Positions 1 to 10,115 of a stretch of 40,799 nucleotides of DNA are shown here, in pieces; the first letter of the stretch is position 1, and every line of letters begins with the position of its first letter. A model generated the notes under the pieces. That model was not told where the DNA came from, did not search any database, and saw nothing but the letters and a program-made list of their open reading frames with translations. The position numbers and the translations under genes were made by a program. Source of the DNA: Haplomitrium mnioides (Eukaryota > Marchantiophyta > Haplomitriopsida > Calobryales); assembly GCA_049999725.1 (NCBI GenBank), contig JBNGIS010017708.1:1-40799 (forward strand), read 5' to 3'.

Positions 1-70
<70 letters not shown>
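1..70. repeat. Compound (AC)n(AG)n microsatellite
   Basis: About 16 AC units run directly into about 19 AG units at the window start. The tract probably continues to the left of the window. The sequence from here to about 650 has no recognisable gene; it may be 5' leader or LTR of the Gypsy element that begins at about 660, but no LTR partner was found. Confidence 0.95.
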
Positions 71-72
<2 letters not shown>

Positions 73-658
73 AGCTGTTGTTTTATAGAATAGATTTCAA
101 ATTCTGTTTTTAGAAGTAGATTTCAGCATAGGAGAGAGGAGGAACAAAGGCTAGGGACAAATTTCAGCGATGGAAATATGAAATCACAGATCTAGACCTA
201 GTGCCAAGGAGGGATAGATCTATAATTCATGTACTCCATAGACCAACCACCTTCACATGGGTGTATGCAAGAATAAAGTATAGTAAAGCTCTCATTTGGC
301 CCCTCCAAACTTTGATCTAGGCCTGAGATGAACTTAGACCAGATTGCAAGTGGATAGGAAATCAAGGAGGAGTGCACAAACCTAAATCAAAACAATTCTA
401 GCACCCTTGTAAACACTTAAACAGACAAAAGGTCAGTCCCTCCCAACAAAAAGTATCCCACAATTCCTTGTTTTGGAGCTTGTGGCAACATGGGGTTGTT
501 TTTCAGCATAACACCCCAGCGGTAGGGCTCACTTAAAAATTTTGGTGGCCACAAAGGGATACGCCTGTCAAAGTCTTTATGAGGTTGTTGCCTTGAAAGG
601 TTAGAAGCAGGGAGAGCCACTGACCTTGTCCTTTTGACCTGAAAATCCACTACGATCC
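71..658. other. Unassigned flank upstream of Gypsy gag
   Basis: No convincing gene is seen. An open minus-strand frame at 417-650 has plausible amino-acid composition but no domain I recognise. Its position just before gag suggests the untranslated leader or LTR of the adjacent retrotransposon. No primer-binding site was recognised. Confidence 0.4.
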
Positions 659-1270
659 TTGAGACCAGAAAACTTAAAACAAATTTTTTTTTATGAGAGC
701 CCTTGTTGTCCTAATATTATGGAGGGCATTTACGAGTGTACTGTCCAAAAGGCCAGGTGCCAATATGTCCCTTTCAGAGGCACCACCAAAGAGGATACAG
801 ATGATTGGATTGTCAAATTTGAAGGAACAGTCAAGGCAAATGGCGAACGTGTCATTATGACCACCATACTCCCTGGTGTATTGAAGGGAGAAGCAAGGCC
901 TTGGTGCTTGGGATTTCTTGATACTGCTCTAGACAACTATCTATTCAAACCTTTATTCTTGAAGGAGTTTAGAAAGCTTTGAGGAGGGGACGAAGCTCTC
1001 ATTAAGATAGGTCAGCTTTCGATGAAAAAATATGAATCACTCAGGAAATTCCTGTTGTAATTTCAGTGGTTGGCTAGACAATTAACCCCTACCCTAGAGG
1101 ATAGTCAGCTATGCTCATGGTTTTTCTTAGCCTTACCAAGGCAAGTAGGAGCATGGGTGAGGCAGAGCAATCCACCCACCTTGGAAGATGCGGGGGTGCT
1201 GTCCCACTCATTTATTCGAGCAGCAATGGTAAGTGCTAGAAAGAAAACCAAGATAAACTATGGGTCATGA
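659..1270 (+). pseudogene. gag: Gypsy gag core domain (broken)
   Basis: The translation contains a typical plant Gypsy gag core. A segment reading DDWIVKFEGTVKANGE is followed by ILPGVLKGEARPWCLGFLD, and then, after a stop at about 980, a region with LARQLTPTLEDSQLCSWFFLALP. Gag would form the virus-like particle that packages element RNA in the cytoplasm. The original start codon is uncertain; the first ATG in this frame is at 659. At least one stop and one frame change separate the two parts, so no full gag can be made. Confidence 0.7.
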
Positions 1271-1604
1271 TCGTATTCTAGTGAGGAGGAGAGAAACTCT
1301 GATTTTGATAGTTCTTTCTCTTCCTCAGATTTAGAAAGTGAGAGTTCAGAGGATAGTCTCGATGATAATCGACACAAGAAAAAGAAAAAGAAGTCACACA
1401 AAAAGAAGAAAAGGGAGAAGCAAAAAAAAAAACAAAAGAAGAGTAGGAAGGATAAGGGGACCCCAAACCTGGTTGTACTCCCCAAGAAGAAACCAGCAGT
1501 TGTTCCAATGGAGGATAGAAACCGAAAACTCAAAGCCTTGTCCATCGACTTTGCAGGTCTGAAGGCAAAAGGCAAAAAAGTGCTCTACAAGGGCGCATGT
1601 GTGG

Positions 1605-1646
1605 TGTGTTAGATGTGGTATCTATGGGCATCCTAATAACAAATGC
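1605..1646 (+). other. First gag CCHC zinc knuckle
   Basis: The frame encodes CVRCGIYGHPNNKC, matching C-x2-C-x4-H-x4-C with all four ligands kept. In retrotransposon gag this motif binds element RNA. It lies after a lysine/arginine-rich linker, as expected for a nucleocapsid region. Confidence 0.85.
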
Positions 1647-1956
1647 CCCTTAGAAGCATCCATTATCTAGTATGTTAGAGAGGAACCCGAATATGTGAGA
1701 GAGGAGGTGGAATTTGTATCAGAGGAACCACTCGAAAATGTCTACCAAATAGCCTCCAATCCCAGAACTATGATGGGCAGACCTCTGCCCTCTAGACTAA
1801 ACCAGCAAACCATGTGGGCTCAGCCTAGGCTAGAAAACAATATGAGGAGAGGGCAGCCGCACCAGGATCATGGTATGATGGAATTGCGACTAGCCCAGCC
1901 ACATACCACCAAATTGCCCTGAACCTATGAAACAAGGGTGGGGGGTTCTAGCAAGG

Positions 1957-2010
1957 TTGTGTACCACATGTAGGAAGGAGGGGGCACACTGCACCCTATT
2001 GCCCTAGGAT
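1957..2010 (+). pseudogene. Second gag zinc knuckle, broken by one base
   Basis: The frame begins CTTCRKEG. Ignoring one G of the GGGG run gives His, then four residues, then Cys, completing C-x2-C-x4-H-x4-C. As it stands the frame shifts before the His. This looks like a one-base slippage insertion in a G run. Two tandem knuckles occur in several Gypsy lineages. Confidence 0.6.
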
Positions 2011-2205
2011 AGAAGACCTGAACCACCAGTCGACCAAGCTGAAATTTCCACTGCAAATGTGCAATGCATGCACAAGTAGTGGGAACACTCTACCGACTAA
2101 CTTGAATGGGAGGCCTCCACTGTGGAAGACTGTTATAAGGTGACTACAAAGGGAGCCAGAAAGAAGGCAAGAGAAGGCAGGAGAGACCAAACTAGCAAGA
2201 AAAGT

Positions 2206-2226
2206 GGGGGGGGGGGGGGGGGGGGT
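2206..2226 (+). repeat. Poly-G tract (about 20 G)
   Basis: An uninterrupted run of about 20 G lies inside the gag-protease linker. It encodes polyglycine in any frame. Such tracts are prone to slippage and assembly error, so the frame across it is unreliable. Confidence 0.9.
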
Positions 2227-2553
2227 AAGACCAACCCACCCACCAGAATCCCAACCGATCAAGATTCTGATTTTCAGCAAATTCACCCCAAGTTGTTTTA
2301 TCCCCAGCAAGAGGAGAGCATCAAAAGGCAACTAGAAGCCAAAGGAAGCTGCGAAGGCCAAGGAGGCAGTAGACCAGACCTTGAGAGACCTGAAAAAACC
2401 AACAGGGCGACCAGCCAGAATGGAGCAAGAAGGGATAGTAGCACCCTTACCATATAGTATCCAATGAGATGTGAGGGACTACTTTGTCACAGCAGTGGTA
2501 GGCCAATTAATTAGGGACAGCCCAGTGTACTAGCGCCAATTGAAGAATTACTA

Positions 2554-3240
2554 ATGGGACCTAGGCGAAGGCAAAGGTTACCCCTTGTGGCAACCCTGGC
2601 CAACGTGATGATGGTCTATGAGGACAAGTGGGCACTGGAGATCGACATCCAGATTTCTGGTTGCACCTTATCACTTGTACAGGATGATGAGAAAGCAATA
2701 GTCAACATTATGGTTGAGGAAACGGCCCACAAACTATGGTACATAGCTTTCAAACCCATGGCTAGAATCATGAGGTTGGTCGATGGATCTCGGGTCAGGC
2801 CACTAGAAGCCTCAACGAACATACCAACTTGTATTGGGGGTGTAGACTTTGCCCTGAATTATTTGGTTATGAGGCCAGCCAACACCTCACCTTACTCTAT
2901 GTTGGTCGGGAGGCCCTAGTTGTATGAGGTCAAGGTAACTCACAATTGGGGCACTAAGACCTTGAGGTTTTGGCAACCTTGTATTGTGGTCCACTATGGC
3001 AGCCCCAAGCACCAAGGGGAGACAAGTACAGATGAGCCTTATGACACAGAGTGGTATGCAAATGAGAACTCAAACAAGGAGGGAACCTTTTGGGTGCAAT
3101 ACATGCACCAAGTCATAGAGGAGGATCCTTTGGATAGGGCAGCAGTTGTGGAAATCCCTATATGCTACATTGAGATCAAGGAGGCTGAACTAGATAAGCC
3201 TGAATTCAGCAGGGAGTTGGCCCAACTTGAGCATTCATAG
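2554..3240 (+). pseudogene. Gypsy retroviral-type aspartic protease region (degenerate)
   Basis: The translation has the layout of plant Gypsy proteases: the segment VDGSRVRPLEASTNIPTCIG, then DFALNYLVMRPAN, then MLVGRP. After one stop at 2917-2919 it continues LYEVKVTHNWGTKTLRFW. The catalytic D-S/T-G triad expected near the start is replaced by a DDEKA-type stretch, so activity is unlikely. This domain would mature the Gag-Pol polyprotein. The tail to 3240 is acidic and leads toward RT. Confidence 0.65.
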
Positions 3241-3419
3241 TGAACACCAATAGAGGGAGAGAAGGATGAACTAGAGGCTGAAAAAATCCAGCAAGAAGTC
3301 CATCAAGGGGGGCAACAATTGGCAGTGCTAGAACCTGGGGCAGACCTCCCATCAAGGGGCAGCCTAGAGTTCATAAGCCCAGATTTGTACCAAACCATCA
3401 CAACAAAAGCAAAAAAGGC

Positions 3420-3596
3420 TTTCCAAGTAGGCTTTGGCCTACCCACCGCCGATGAGTTAGCACTAACTCAAGCCTTGGGGAATCTTTAGGACGTGTTTGC
3501 TTGGTATCATTCAGATCTAAGAGGAGTGCTTAAAGAATTTGGGGAGCATCGCATTGACTTGGAACCCTCAGCCATTCCAGTGAGGCAACAACAATA
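3420..3596 (+). pseudogene. N-terminal entry of Gypsy reverse transcriptase, left piece
   Basis: The translation includes DVFAWYHSDLRGVLKEFGEH followed by RIDLEPSAIPVRQQQ. This is the standard lead-in to Gypsy RT, with one TAG just before DVFAW. The next expected residues (Tyr-x-Leu-Asn-Pro-Lys) are absent here and appear at 28279 onward. The last shared bases are AATA at 3593-3596. Confidence 0.85.
3593..3596. repeat. Target-site duplication AATA, left copy
   Basis: AATA immediately precedes the left TIR, and the same four bases immediately follow the right TIR at 28275-28278. Because they are AT-rich, the exact length (3-5 bp) is uncertain, but the codon-exact rejoining supports this assignment. 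Confidence 0.65.
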
Positions 3597-3635
3597 AACA
3601 ACCGCTACTTTGAACTAGGACCCGCTACTGGGTTC
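3597..3635 (+). repeat. Left terminal inverted repeat of the giant element
   Basis: The end begins AACAACCGCTACTTTGAACT and contains two copies of CGCTACT about 20 bp apart. Most differences from the right end are transitions. Doubled heptamers near a terminus resemble transposase-binding sites; that role is inferred. A degenerate TTTTGAACTAGAACCCT lies further in, at about 3961-3977. Confidence 0.7.
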
Positions 3636-4430
3636 TTATTTCATTTGGCGTTTGCAAAAACCAATTTTAAAATTTTAACATGCAAAATCATGAATTTGAT
3701 GCTAGTAATATTCATTTGCAAAAAATACAATTTTATATATCAAAATGGCTTACTTTGAGTGCACAATGCATTAAAAACATATCTTCTTATGAGAATTTTA
3801 ACAAAATTGCTTCTATAATTTCATCTTTCAAGAGCATGAGCATCGCCAAACAAAATATATAAAAAAATAAGCACAACATTTGCTGTTAAATATTTTGAAA
3901 ACTAACAATGATTGCAAAAATTTGTTAATTTGATAAAAACATTTAAATTTTATCAAAACAATTTTGAACTAGAACCCTAAAATGTTGGCGATAGAGGATT
4001 GTTATGAAAAATTGTGAAAAAACTATTGAAGCCTATGCGCACATGGACAACAAAGGGCCAAGCACAAGCACAATTTGTTTGAAAGATATATGCACGTAGG
4101 AAAAACTATAGCTAACTCGAGCTTGAACAACTGAAGCCTATGCGTGCATGGATAACTGAAGCGAGCACGGACTGATGAGTAATTAGAAGCAGGGAATGCA
4201 AAAGCCTGTCTAAGAAGGAACACAAAATGAAAAAGGAAAATGAACTTCTATGCCAACATAAACTTCATTGCTAATTTGTATAAAAACCAATATGTTTTGT
4301 TCAAAAACCATTTTGAGCTGCAAATTGAGTTGTGATAAACAAACTTAATAGGATTGGGAGTGCAACAAGATTGAAACTTCAGCAAATAAAATTTTGTAAA
4401 GAAAATACTTTATTATGTAAAAGCTTTTCA
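3636..4430. other. AT-rich subterminal region with a few palindromic repeats
   Basis: No gene is seen here. The first part is AT-rich. Between about 4025 and 4200 there are isolated units of the giant element's repeat, for example GCCTATGCGCACATGGAC and GCCTATGCGTGCATGGATA. TTTATT at 4409-4414 gives AATAAA on the minus strand, 20 bp past the stop of the methyltransferase gene, and is a plausible poly(A) signal. Confidence 0.6.
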
Positions 4431-4433
4431 TCA

Positions 4434-5070
4434 CTATGATACTACATCTCTATTCTCTTCAAGAGGAATTGTCTCATCTAAATCAACTAGTTGAGAAGCT
4501 TTAGCATATGCAACCGTTAGAGAATTTTGTGGAGACTTTCCAATCCCACAGATGGCAACAAAATCACCAGTAGCACATGAAGTACCAAGACGAACAAGTT
4601 TCTTATGGTATGCATATACTATCTGCGATTCCGTCACGTCAGATGCCAAAGAAGCCATCATCAAAACTCTTTGACAAATGTAGATAGCTTGGCGTCTATT
4701 ATATTCCACAACGATGCAATTTTGCATTAGCTTCAAAGCACAAACAAGGCCTGTGCTGGACCTAGAGCAAAGATATAAGATCCAATCTTGCTTTGTTGAT
4801 AAATGGTCAATAAAAATTTATAAAGAGAGGGCTTTTGATAAACATTCACAAGAGCATCATCTCTTGGATGTTTAAGTTTAGCCGATACCGCATGACAACT
4901 AAACAGACTCCACATAATTTGCCAAGGATGACTAGTGGCATCAACAAGTTGCAAATTAAAAAGCCTTATGCTTCTCTTTCCCTCATTTGTCCAATAGCCC
5001 ACAATTCAATACTCGTGGGCTCATATGAGCAATTCTTGGACCATCGTAATGATGAATATTTCTTTTGTCC
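4434..5070 (-). pseudogene. Last methyltransferase exon: target/SAM-binding part
   Basis: The acceptor TTCTTACTATAG is followed at 5070 by GQKKYSSLRWSKNCSYEP. One frameshift near 5000 leads to VGYWTNEGKRSIRLF, and a second (apparent one-base loss) near 4736 joins ALGPAQALFV to ALKLMQNCIVVEYNRRQA. The pair YQKPSLYKF ... GPAQAL ... NCIVVEYNRRQAIYICQRV matches the EKP, motif I and motif II succession of beta-class amino-methyltransferases. The usual D-x-F-x-G-x-G of motif I is degraded to YIFALGPAQ. The stop is at 4434-4436. Confidence 0.65.
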
Positions 5071-5196
5071 CTATAGTAAGAAAAACAAACAAATCAGACA
5101 CTTAAAACAAAGTGTAAGAAAGCTAAATAAGATAAACTAAAAAACCAAAAAATCAAAAAAAAAATACTAGATGTCGTGGTTGATGGCACAACAAAC

Positions 5197-5724
5197 CTCT
5201 AAAAGAGCATCCTTGATGATGCCAAATTGTTGTGAAAAAAGTATTCTCACAAAAGACCAAAAATCTGAATTTGTGATTGCCGCAAAAGAGGAAACCATAT
5301 CAAAAATGTCATCTCTAGAAAAAGGCTCACAATTGTTGTGTTTGCACTCTTTAAGATTGTAACCATAAGGAATATCTGCAATTGCCAAAGTGAAACATCT
5401 AGGTTTCACAAATCCCTTCAACTGACAAGCGTTAGCATCCTCGTGGACTTGGTAATATGCCAAGTTGAATCCATCAACAAAGTACAGTAAGTCCTCGTCT
5501 TTGTCTCTTAGAACTCCATCAATTGGAAGGGCACCAACATCATTTTGCTGCCTTGATTTCCATTCTCTAGCTTTCTAGCAATGAAGCAGAAAAGTAGAAG
5601 GGTAGGAAACAAGTGTTGGGGCTTGGTCTTGATCTTGTGGAGCTTCTTCAACCCCTGATCTTTTTCGCCCTTTGGCAGCTACTGTCAATTTTTTGGCAAG
5701 CTGCCATTTAAACGTTTTGTCCCC
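5197..5724 (-). pseudogene. Methyltransferase exon with catalytic motif IV (DIPY)
   Basis: The exon has 176 codons, phase 0 at both ends, and one in-frame TAG after FLLHC. It starts GDKTFKWQLAKKL, carries a short basic stretch (AAKGRKRSG), and then DEDLLYFVDGFNLAYYQVHE. Motif IV follows as CFTLAIADIPYGYNL, with the key bases at 5362-5376. Amino-methyltransferases carry D/N/S-P-P-Y/F here, so DIPY differs from the commonest form at one position. The segment after it, NSDFWSFVRILFSQQFGIIKDAL, fits the following strand and helix. The donor is taken as GAG|GTTTGT at 5196. Confidence 0.7.
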
Positions 5725-6324
5725 CTAAACACAGAAAAAACGAAAAAAAATAAGAGGAGACAACAAAAAAATTAAGACTTTAGAGAGGAAGACAATTTGA
5801 GCAAAGACCATGGAGTCCAAACTAAGATTGACTTTTGAAGTCCATGCGCGCATGGACCTTAATGTTCAAGTATGCGGGAACTTCAATGTCCTTGTGCGCT
5901 TGGACTCCAATGTCCAAGCACGCATGGACTTCAAATGCGCACATGGACATTGAAGTCTCAGCGCGACTAGACTTTGAAGTCCCTGCACGTATGGACTTCA
6001 ATGTCTAGACATACAAGGACTTACATTCCTAGGCGCGCAAGGACTTCAAAGTCCAAGTATCGAGACTTCTATGTCTATGCGCGAATGGACATAGTGCCGA
6101 TGCGAGCCTGGACATAGTGTCCATGCACATATGGACTTGTTAGTCCAAGCGCAAAGGGACTTGAGAGTCCATTGTGAGCCTAGACTATAGAGTCAATGCG
6201 CATCTGGACTTTGTAGTCCATACGCATGTGGACTCAAAATCAATTTTATTAAAGCTAAAGACAATTTACAATAAATTCAATGCAACTCTAAAGAAATAAA
6301 CATATAGTAAAAAAAAAAACTTAC
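5725..6324 (-). other. Palindrome-filled intron of the methyltransferase gene
   Basis: The donor CTTTTG|GTAAGT is at 6325/6324, and the acceptor TTCTGTGTTTAG ends at 5725. About 400 bp of the 600 bp is a degenerate array of palindromic units (5835-6240). Confidence 0.65.
5835..6240. repeat. Palindromic repeat array, about 17 units, about 24-bp period
   Basis: Each unit is an imperfect palindrome related to TCCATGCGCGCATGGAC plus 5-7 spacer bases (TTCAATG or similar). The first complete one, GTCCATGCGCGCATGGAC at 5840-5857, is a perfect 18-bp palindrome. Units differ mainly in the central six bases. The array sits wholly inside an intron of the methyltransferase gene. Confidence 0.9.
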
Positions 6325-7788
6325 CAAAAGCTTCTCAAAATTAGAGTAAAGTGCAGCCATCTTTGACTCCTTGGTGTGGAGAAGGTTCTCCTCTCTTGCT
6401 TCTTCCAAGTTGCTGCAATAAACTTTGGAGCAGAAAGATTTCACCATGACTGCCAAAACTTTATATCTCTTTAGCTCGCGAGATATTTCTTCCATTGAAA
6501 GCTCTTCAGCTTCTACTTGTTTCAAAACATTTATTTTAACTTTGTTAGGAAGACCGTGAAAGGACCTCCAAGGTGTCCGCTTCATGTCCTCCATTCTGAG
6601 TGATCCCTTGGCCTTGGGCTTCTAGCCCTTCAATGTATTCTTCTCCCACATAAAAAATATGCTCTATTGTAATCCCAGATCTCACCACTTTAGAACGCTA
6701 CTTGAAACCAACTGTCTTGAGGCGTGATTGTCTTCTCAAGAGTCGACTTGGGCTTGAATCCAAGGTCTCTAGCAATAACTCTCTTTTTAATTTCTGGGAT
6801 GAAACCATCCCACTCTCCACAAACCTTTGATGCAATATTCGACCTTTCAAATTGAAGTTATTTCCAACCTGTATCTTTGGTCGTAATTGTCATCAATTGC
6901 AAAAGTATGAGACTCTGTTGGTGTTAGGCTTACATAAACATAGCAGTTGCAAAGCGAAAGCATCAGATTCTTTGTTTTGTATTTTGTAATAAGAAGTTGC
7001 CTTGCTGCAGCACTATGATTGCCTCCTACAACCTCATACCGATACTTGTCAGGGTTTCTTATATCAAACTCTGACTTATCCTTCAACTCGCACTTCGGGT
7101 CAACAACAACAATAAAAAAATTGTGCTCAAATTTGTTTTGAGCATTCTCTATGCCAAAAGCTCAACAAAGTCTTCATTCAACCTTCTAATCTAGAATGGC
7201 CTCCAATTGTTCATTTCAGGTTTTTGAAGATTTAAATTTTCCAACCGAATTGTAATTGTTTCATCTCAGACTCTTCATCGCTAGATTGTAGACTTCTTGT
7301 TTTTATTTGTCTTCCTCAAACACTATTTGAGGGTCCACTTGCTCACACTCTTCGAAGGTTTGTAACCCTTTGTGCGATTGCCTTTCCGCTCTTGATGTTG
7401 GAGCCTGAACTGGCTTCAGCTCTATTTGTTGCCCTTAGCTACTTGGTGTTGAGGGTGAAAGAGCAGGAGAAGAGGACCTTGCTGGAGATTCGGAGGGGGT
7501 TGGCTCCTCCTCAATAATTGGAACTAGAATAGGCTTTTTCTTTTGAACCATCCGTTTCTTCTTTTTGGGAGCCTGAGTTGGCTCCACCTCCTTTCTCTTT
7601 TGTTGCACTGATGAGCCTGCTGCGTGTGCTGAAAATGTGGCTACGCTCGGATGCGACACTAGTTGTTGAATATTGACGCCATGCTTGGGCTTCAACAGTT
7701 TGATGCTAATGGCGAACTTGATAAAATCATGTCCGATGTGCTTCGTGTCTTTGTAGCCATCCACAAAGTTTGCCAAAAATTGAGTGAA
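6325..7788 (-). pseudogene. Methyltransferase gene exon block 2: linker, ParB-like domain and middle region
   Basis: The block opens FTQFLANFVDGYKDTKHIGH after the acceptor at 7789, then has a lysine-, proline- and serine-rich linker (KKKKRMVQKKKP; PSESPARSSSPALSP). From about 7130 to 6850 is a ParB-like domain: FFIVVVDPKC, then YRYEVVGGNHSAAARQLL (motif bases 6998-7026), then CYVYVSLTPTES and DDNYDQRY. In ParB-type domains the G-x-H/R box forms the nucleotide-binding or nuclease core. From 6594 to 6325 a helical segment ends at the donor TTG|GTAAGT. Stops lie at 7437, about 7310 and elsewhere, and the frame changes near 6848, so the block is broken. Confidence 0.65.
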
Positions 7789-7899
7789 CTAGAAAACAAA
7801 ACAAAAAAAATCAAACATGTTAAACAAAAAATCTCCAGATGTTTACAACAAGTAGATATGTACTTAATGTTCAGTCTAAGAAAAAAAAGAAAAGTAGTT

Positions 7900-8221
7900 C
7901 CTGTGCGTTTGGACCTTGAGTCCATGCGCACATGGACTTGGGAGTCCAGGCGCTTTTGGTCTTGGGAGTCTATACACGCAAGGACCTAGGAGTCCATGTT
8001 CGCATGGACCTAAGAGTCCAGAGGCAAATGGACCTAGAAGTCCATGCGTGCATGGACATGGGAGTCCAAGTACTCCTGAACCTAAGAGTCTGTGAGTGCA
8101 TAACCCTAGGAGTCCACATGTGCATGGACCTAGGAGTCCATGTGTGCATGGACTAGGGAGTCCAAGCACCTGGACCTATGAGTCCATGCTTGCAAGGACT
8201 TGAAATTCCTTGCACTCCTTG
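7900..8221. repeat. Palindromic repeat array, about 13 units, 24-bp period
   Basis: Units follow TCC-N11-GGAC plus CTAGGAG or TTGGGAG, for example TCCATGCGCACATGGAC and TCCATGTGTGCATGGAC. Because 24 is a multiple of 3, long frames encoding 8-residue repeats appear on both strands; they are not genes. The array continues at 12062 on the far side of the solo LTR. Confidence 0.92.
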
Positions 8222-8226
8222 ACTCA
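8222..8226. repeat. TSD ACTCA, left of solo LTR 1
   Basis: ACTCA directly precedes TGTCAACCGG at 8227 and recurs directly after GAGCGACA at 12054-12058. Confidence 0.8.
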
Positions 8227-9793
8227 TGTCAACCGGTGCTTTGGAGCATTCAAGCAGAATTCACGGAATCAGAAGCATCAGCGACCCAAATGCTCCTTAG
8301 CAAGTGTGAAGTCCTTGCAAGAACAGTTGATTACCTCAAACAGTTGATAAGAGCAGGGTGCATGAGTCTTGGGAGGGAGACAGGATCATGGCGGAAGAGA
8401 GGAGGAAGGAGAGCAGGGATTGCCAATTAGGGGAGGGGCCTCATTTTCAAATTCAAATCAGACCAGCGGGAATCCGTGAGCCTAAGGAGGATGCGGGAAT
8501 GGGACCTGGGGAGGAGGAGCAGAGCAGCCACCCATGGCGAGGCGATCGCAGGAGGAAGACGAAGGGATCAACAACAAGGAAGCCAGAAGGCACTCCGAAG
8601 AAAGGCAGATCGCGGGTGTCCTGCAGCGGCCACAAATCGGGAAGCAAGTATCAGGAGCCGACATGAGGAGATGAGATCGTCACGAGGGTGAGCAAGGCCA
8701 GGGAAGAGGGATGCCTCAATCTCGCAAGCAAGATCGAGCTCCGCAGAGGCCGATCGAACAATCCATCTGAGTCGGTAAGTCCTGACGGAAGAGTGGAGTC
8801 CCGGAAAGGTCCCGCGAGATTCCACGGAAACGTGGCGTCTCCAGAGCCTTCGCGGGATTCCACGGACGACGTGGCAGCACCAAGAGGCCCGCGGGTCTGC
8901 GAGAAGGCGCCTCCCTAAGTGGGGAGCCCACTTAACCTGGTTTCGATGCGTCTTACGACGTGGAGAGCCCGGTTAAGAGGGATCTGCGAGGAACTCAACT
9001 GGGGACAAAGGAAAGGGGCATGAAACAGAGACTTATCGCGGGTCTGGCCGAAGGAAATCGAGAGAGCGCCGAAAAGGCGATCTATCAAAGATCCGAGAGG
9101 AGGAGGAGCGCGGAAGCCAAAGGGGCGACTTAGCGCAGATTCGCCAAAGAGGAAACACAGAGGGAGCCGAAAGGGGGACTGATCACTGATCTGACCAAAG
9201 AAGAGCGAGTGAAGGCGAAAAGGCGACTTGTCGACAAACCGGTTCGAACGACACGCATCAGTGGCGAAGCAGTGACCCAGCGCAGACCGTCCAATGGGAA
9301 GAAGGCTGAGCCACAAGGGCGATATGGTGCCTATCCGGTGGGGGGAAACGAAGGGCACGACAAAATCACGATATGTTGGCAAATCGGCGAGTGAGATGAG
9401 AGCTGCCGGAAAACAAAGCTAACGCCGGTGCGACCGACGGAGGAGGTACCGACGCCGAAAGGGTGACACTTTGCCGCTTCGGCATCCAGAAAGGTAAAAG
9501 TTTGATGGGGTGCAGCAGAAAGTTCGAAAGGGGCGAATGGTCCGAACGGGCATAGTAGTTCTTATAGCAAGCTTTCCGAAGTGTTAACGAAGCTAACCTC
9601 AAGCGCGAGCAGTTCTTACTTCGAAGGTACGTTGAAATAGCGACATCGACACCGTTCTTTTTCAGCGAGCAGGGGAAGTCCGTGGCGGTTCAACAAATGA
9701 CGTGGCGAGCGCAGGGAGTCTGCGAGAGGCTTCGGAAACGTGGCGCGTTGAGGAGCCGGGAGGTGTTTCCGAAGGTCAAACTTCGGAAGAAGG

Positions 9794-10115
9794 GTCCGCG
9801 CGACGGTCTGCCTACCCTTTTGCGGGGCGGCGTCGGATGGCGCCCTTCGGATGACGTGGCGCATTGGGAAGCGCGTAGGGTTCAGTGGGTCAACATCGGA
9901 AGGAGGTCCGCGCGACGGTCTGCCTACCCCTTTGCGGAGCGGCGTCGGACGACGACTTTCGGAAGACGTGGCGACTCCAGGGACCCCGAGGCAATTTGCG
10001 GAACACGCGGCGCAAGGAGGGGAGTTTGCATGACCTCAGGCAACTCGCGAGTCAACTACGGAGGGAGAGGATTGCGCGACGGTCAGTCTACCCCTTGCGG
10101 GGCGGCGTCGGGCAG
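9794..10115 (+). repeat. Three GC-rich tandem copies inside solo LTR 1
   Basis: The core CGCGACGGTCTGCCTACCC, then TTTGCGGGGCGGCGTCGG, starts near 9799, 9911 and 10075. Each is accompanied by a nearby GACGTGGCG element. Spacings are about 112 and 164 bp. The CpG density is unusual next to the AT-rich surroundings and may be LTR enhancer units. Confidence 0.75.

Larger units (their letters stand above)
659..3596 (+). mobile_element. 5' portion of decayed Ty3/Gypsy retrotransposon (gag, protease, start of RT)
   Basis: Segments in order are a gag core (659-982, continuing at about 1067-1270), a lysine-rich linker (1340-1560), zinc knuckles (1605-1646 and about 1960-2010), a protease-like region (2554-3000) and the RT entry segment (about 3420-3596). 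The frame is broken by many stops and shifts. The last residues before 3596 read EHRIDLEPSAIPVRQQQ, the usual lead-in to Gypsy RT. The sequence then stops matching and resumes at 28279 with the expected following residues. This is therefore the left half of one element split by the 24.7 kb insertion. Confidence 0.85.

Noticed and set aside
417-650. Minus-strand 77-codon frame as a host gene exon
   Set aside because: No start context, splice sites or recognisable domain; kept only as unassigned flank.
1258-1575. Phe/Ser-rich minus-strand frame
   Set aside because: Mirror of the lysine/arginine-rich gag linker on the plus strand.
5835-6240. CRISPR-like array of regularly spaced repeats
   Set aside because: The repeats are degenerate palindromes with 5-7 bp spacers in a plant intron; there are no unique 25-40 bp spacers and no cas genes.
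7876-8169. Long open frames on both strands encoding 8-residue repeats (Leu-Gly-Pro-Cys type)
   Set aside because: They follow from the 24-bp repeat period, which keeps all frames open; composition is that of the palindromic array.
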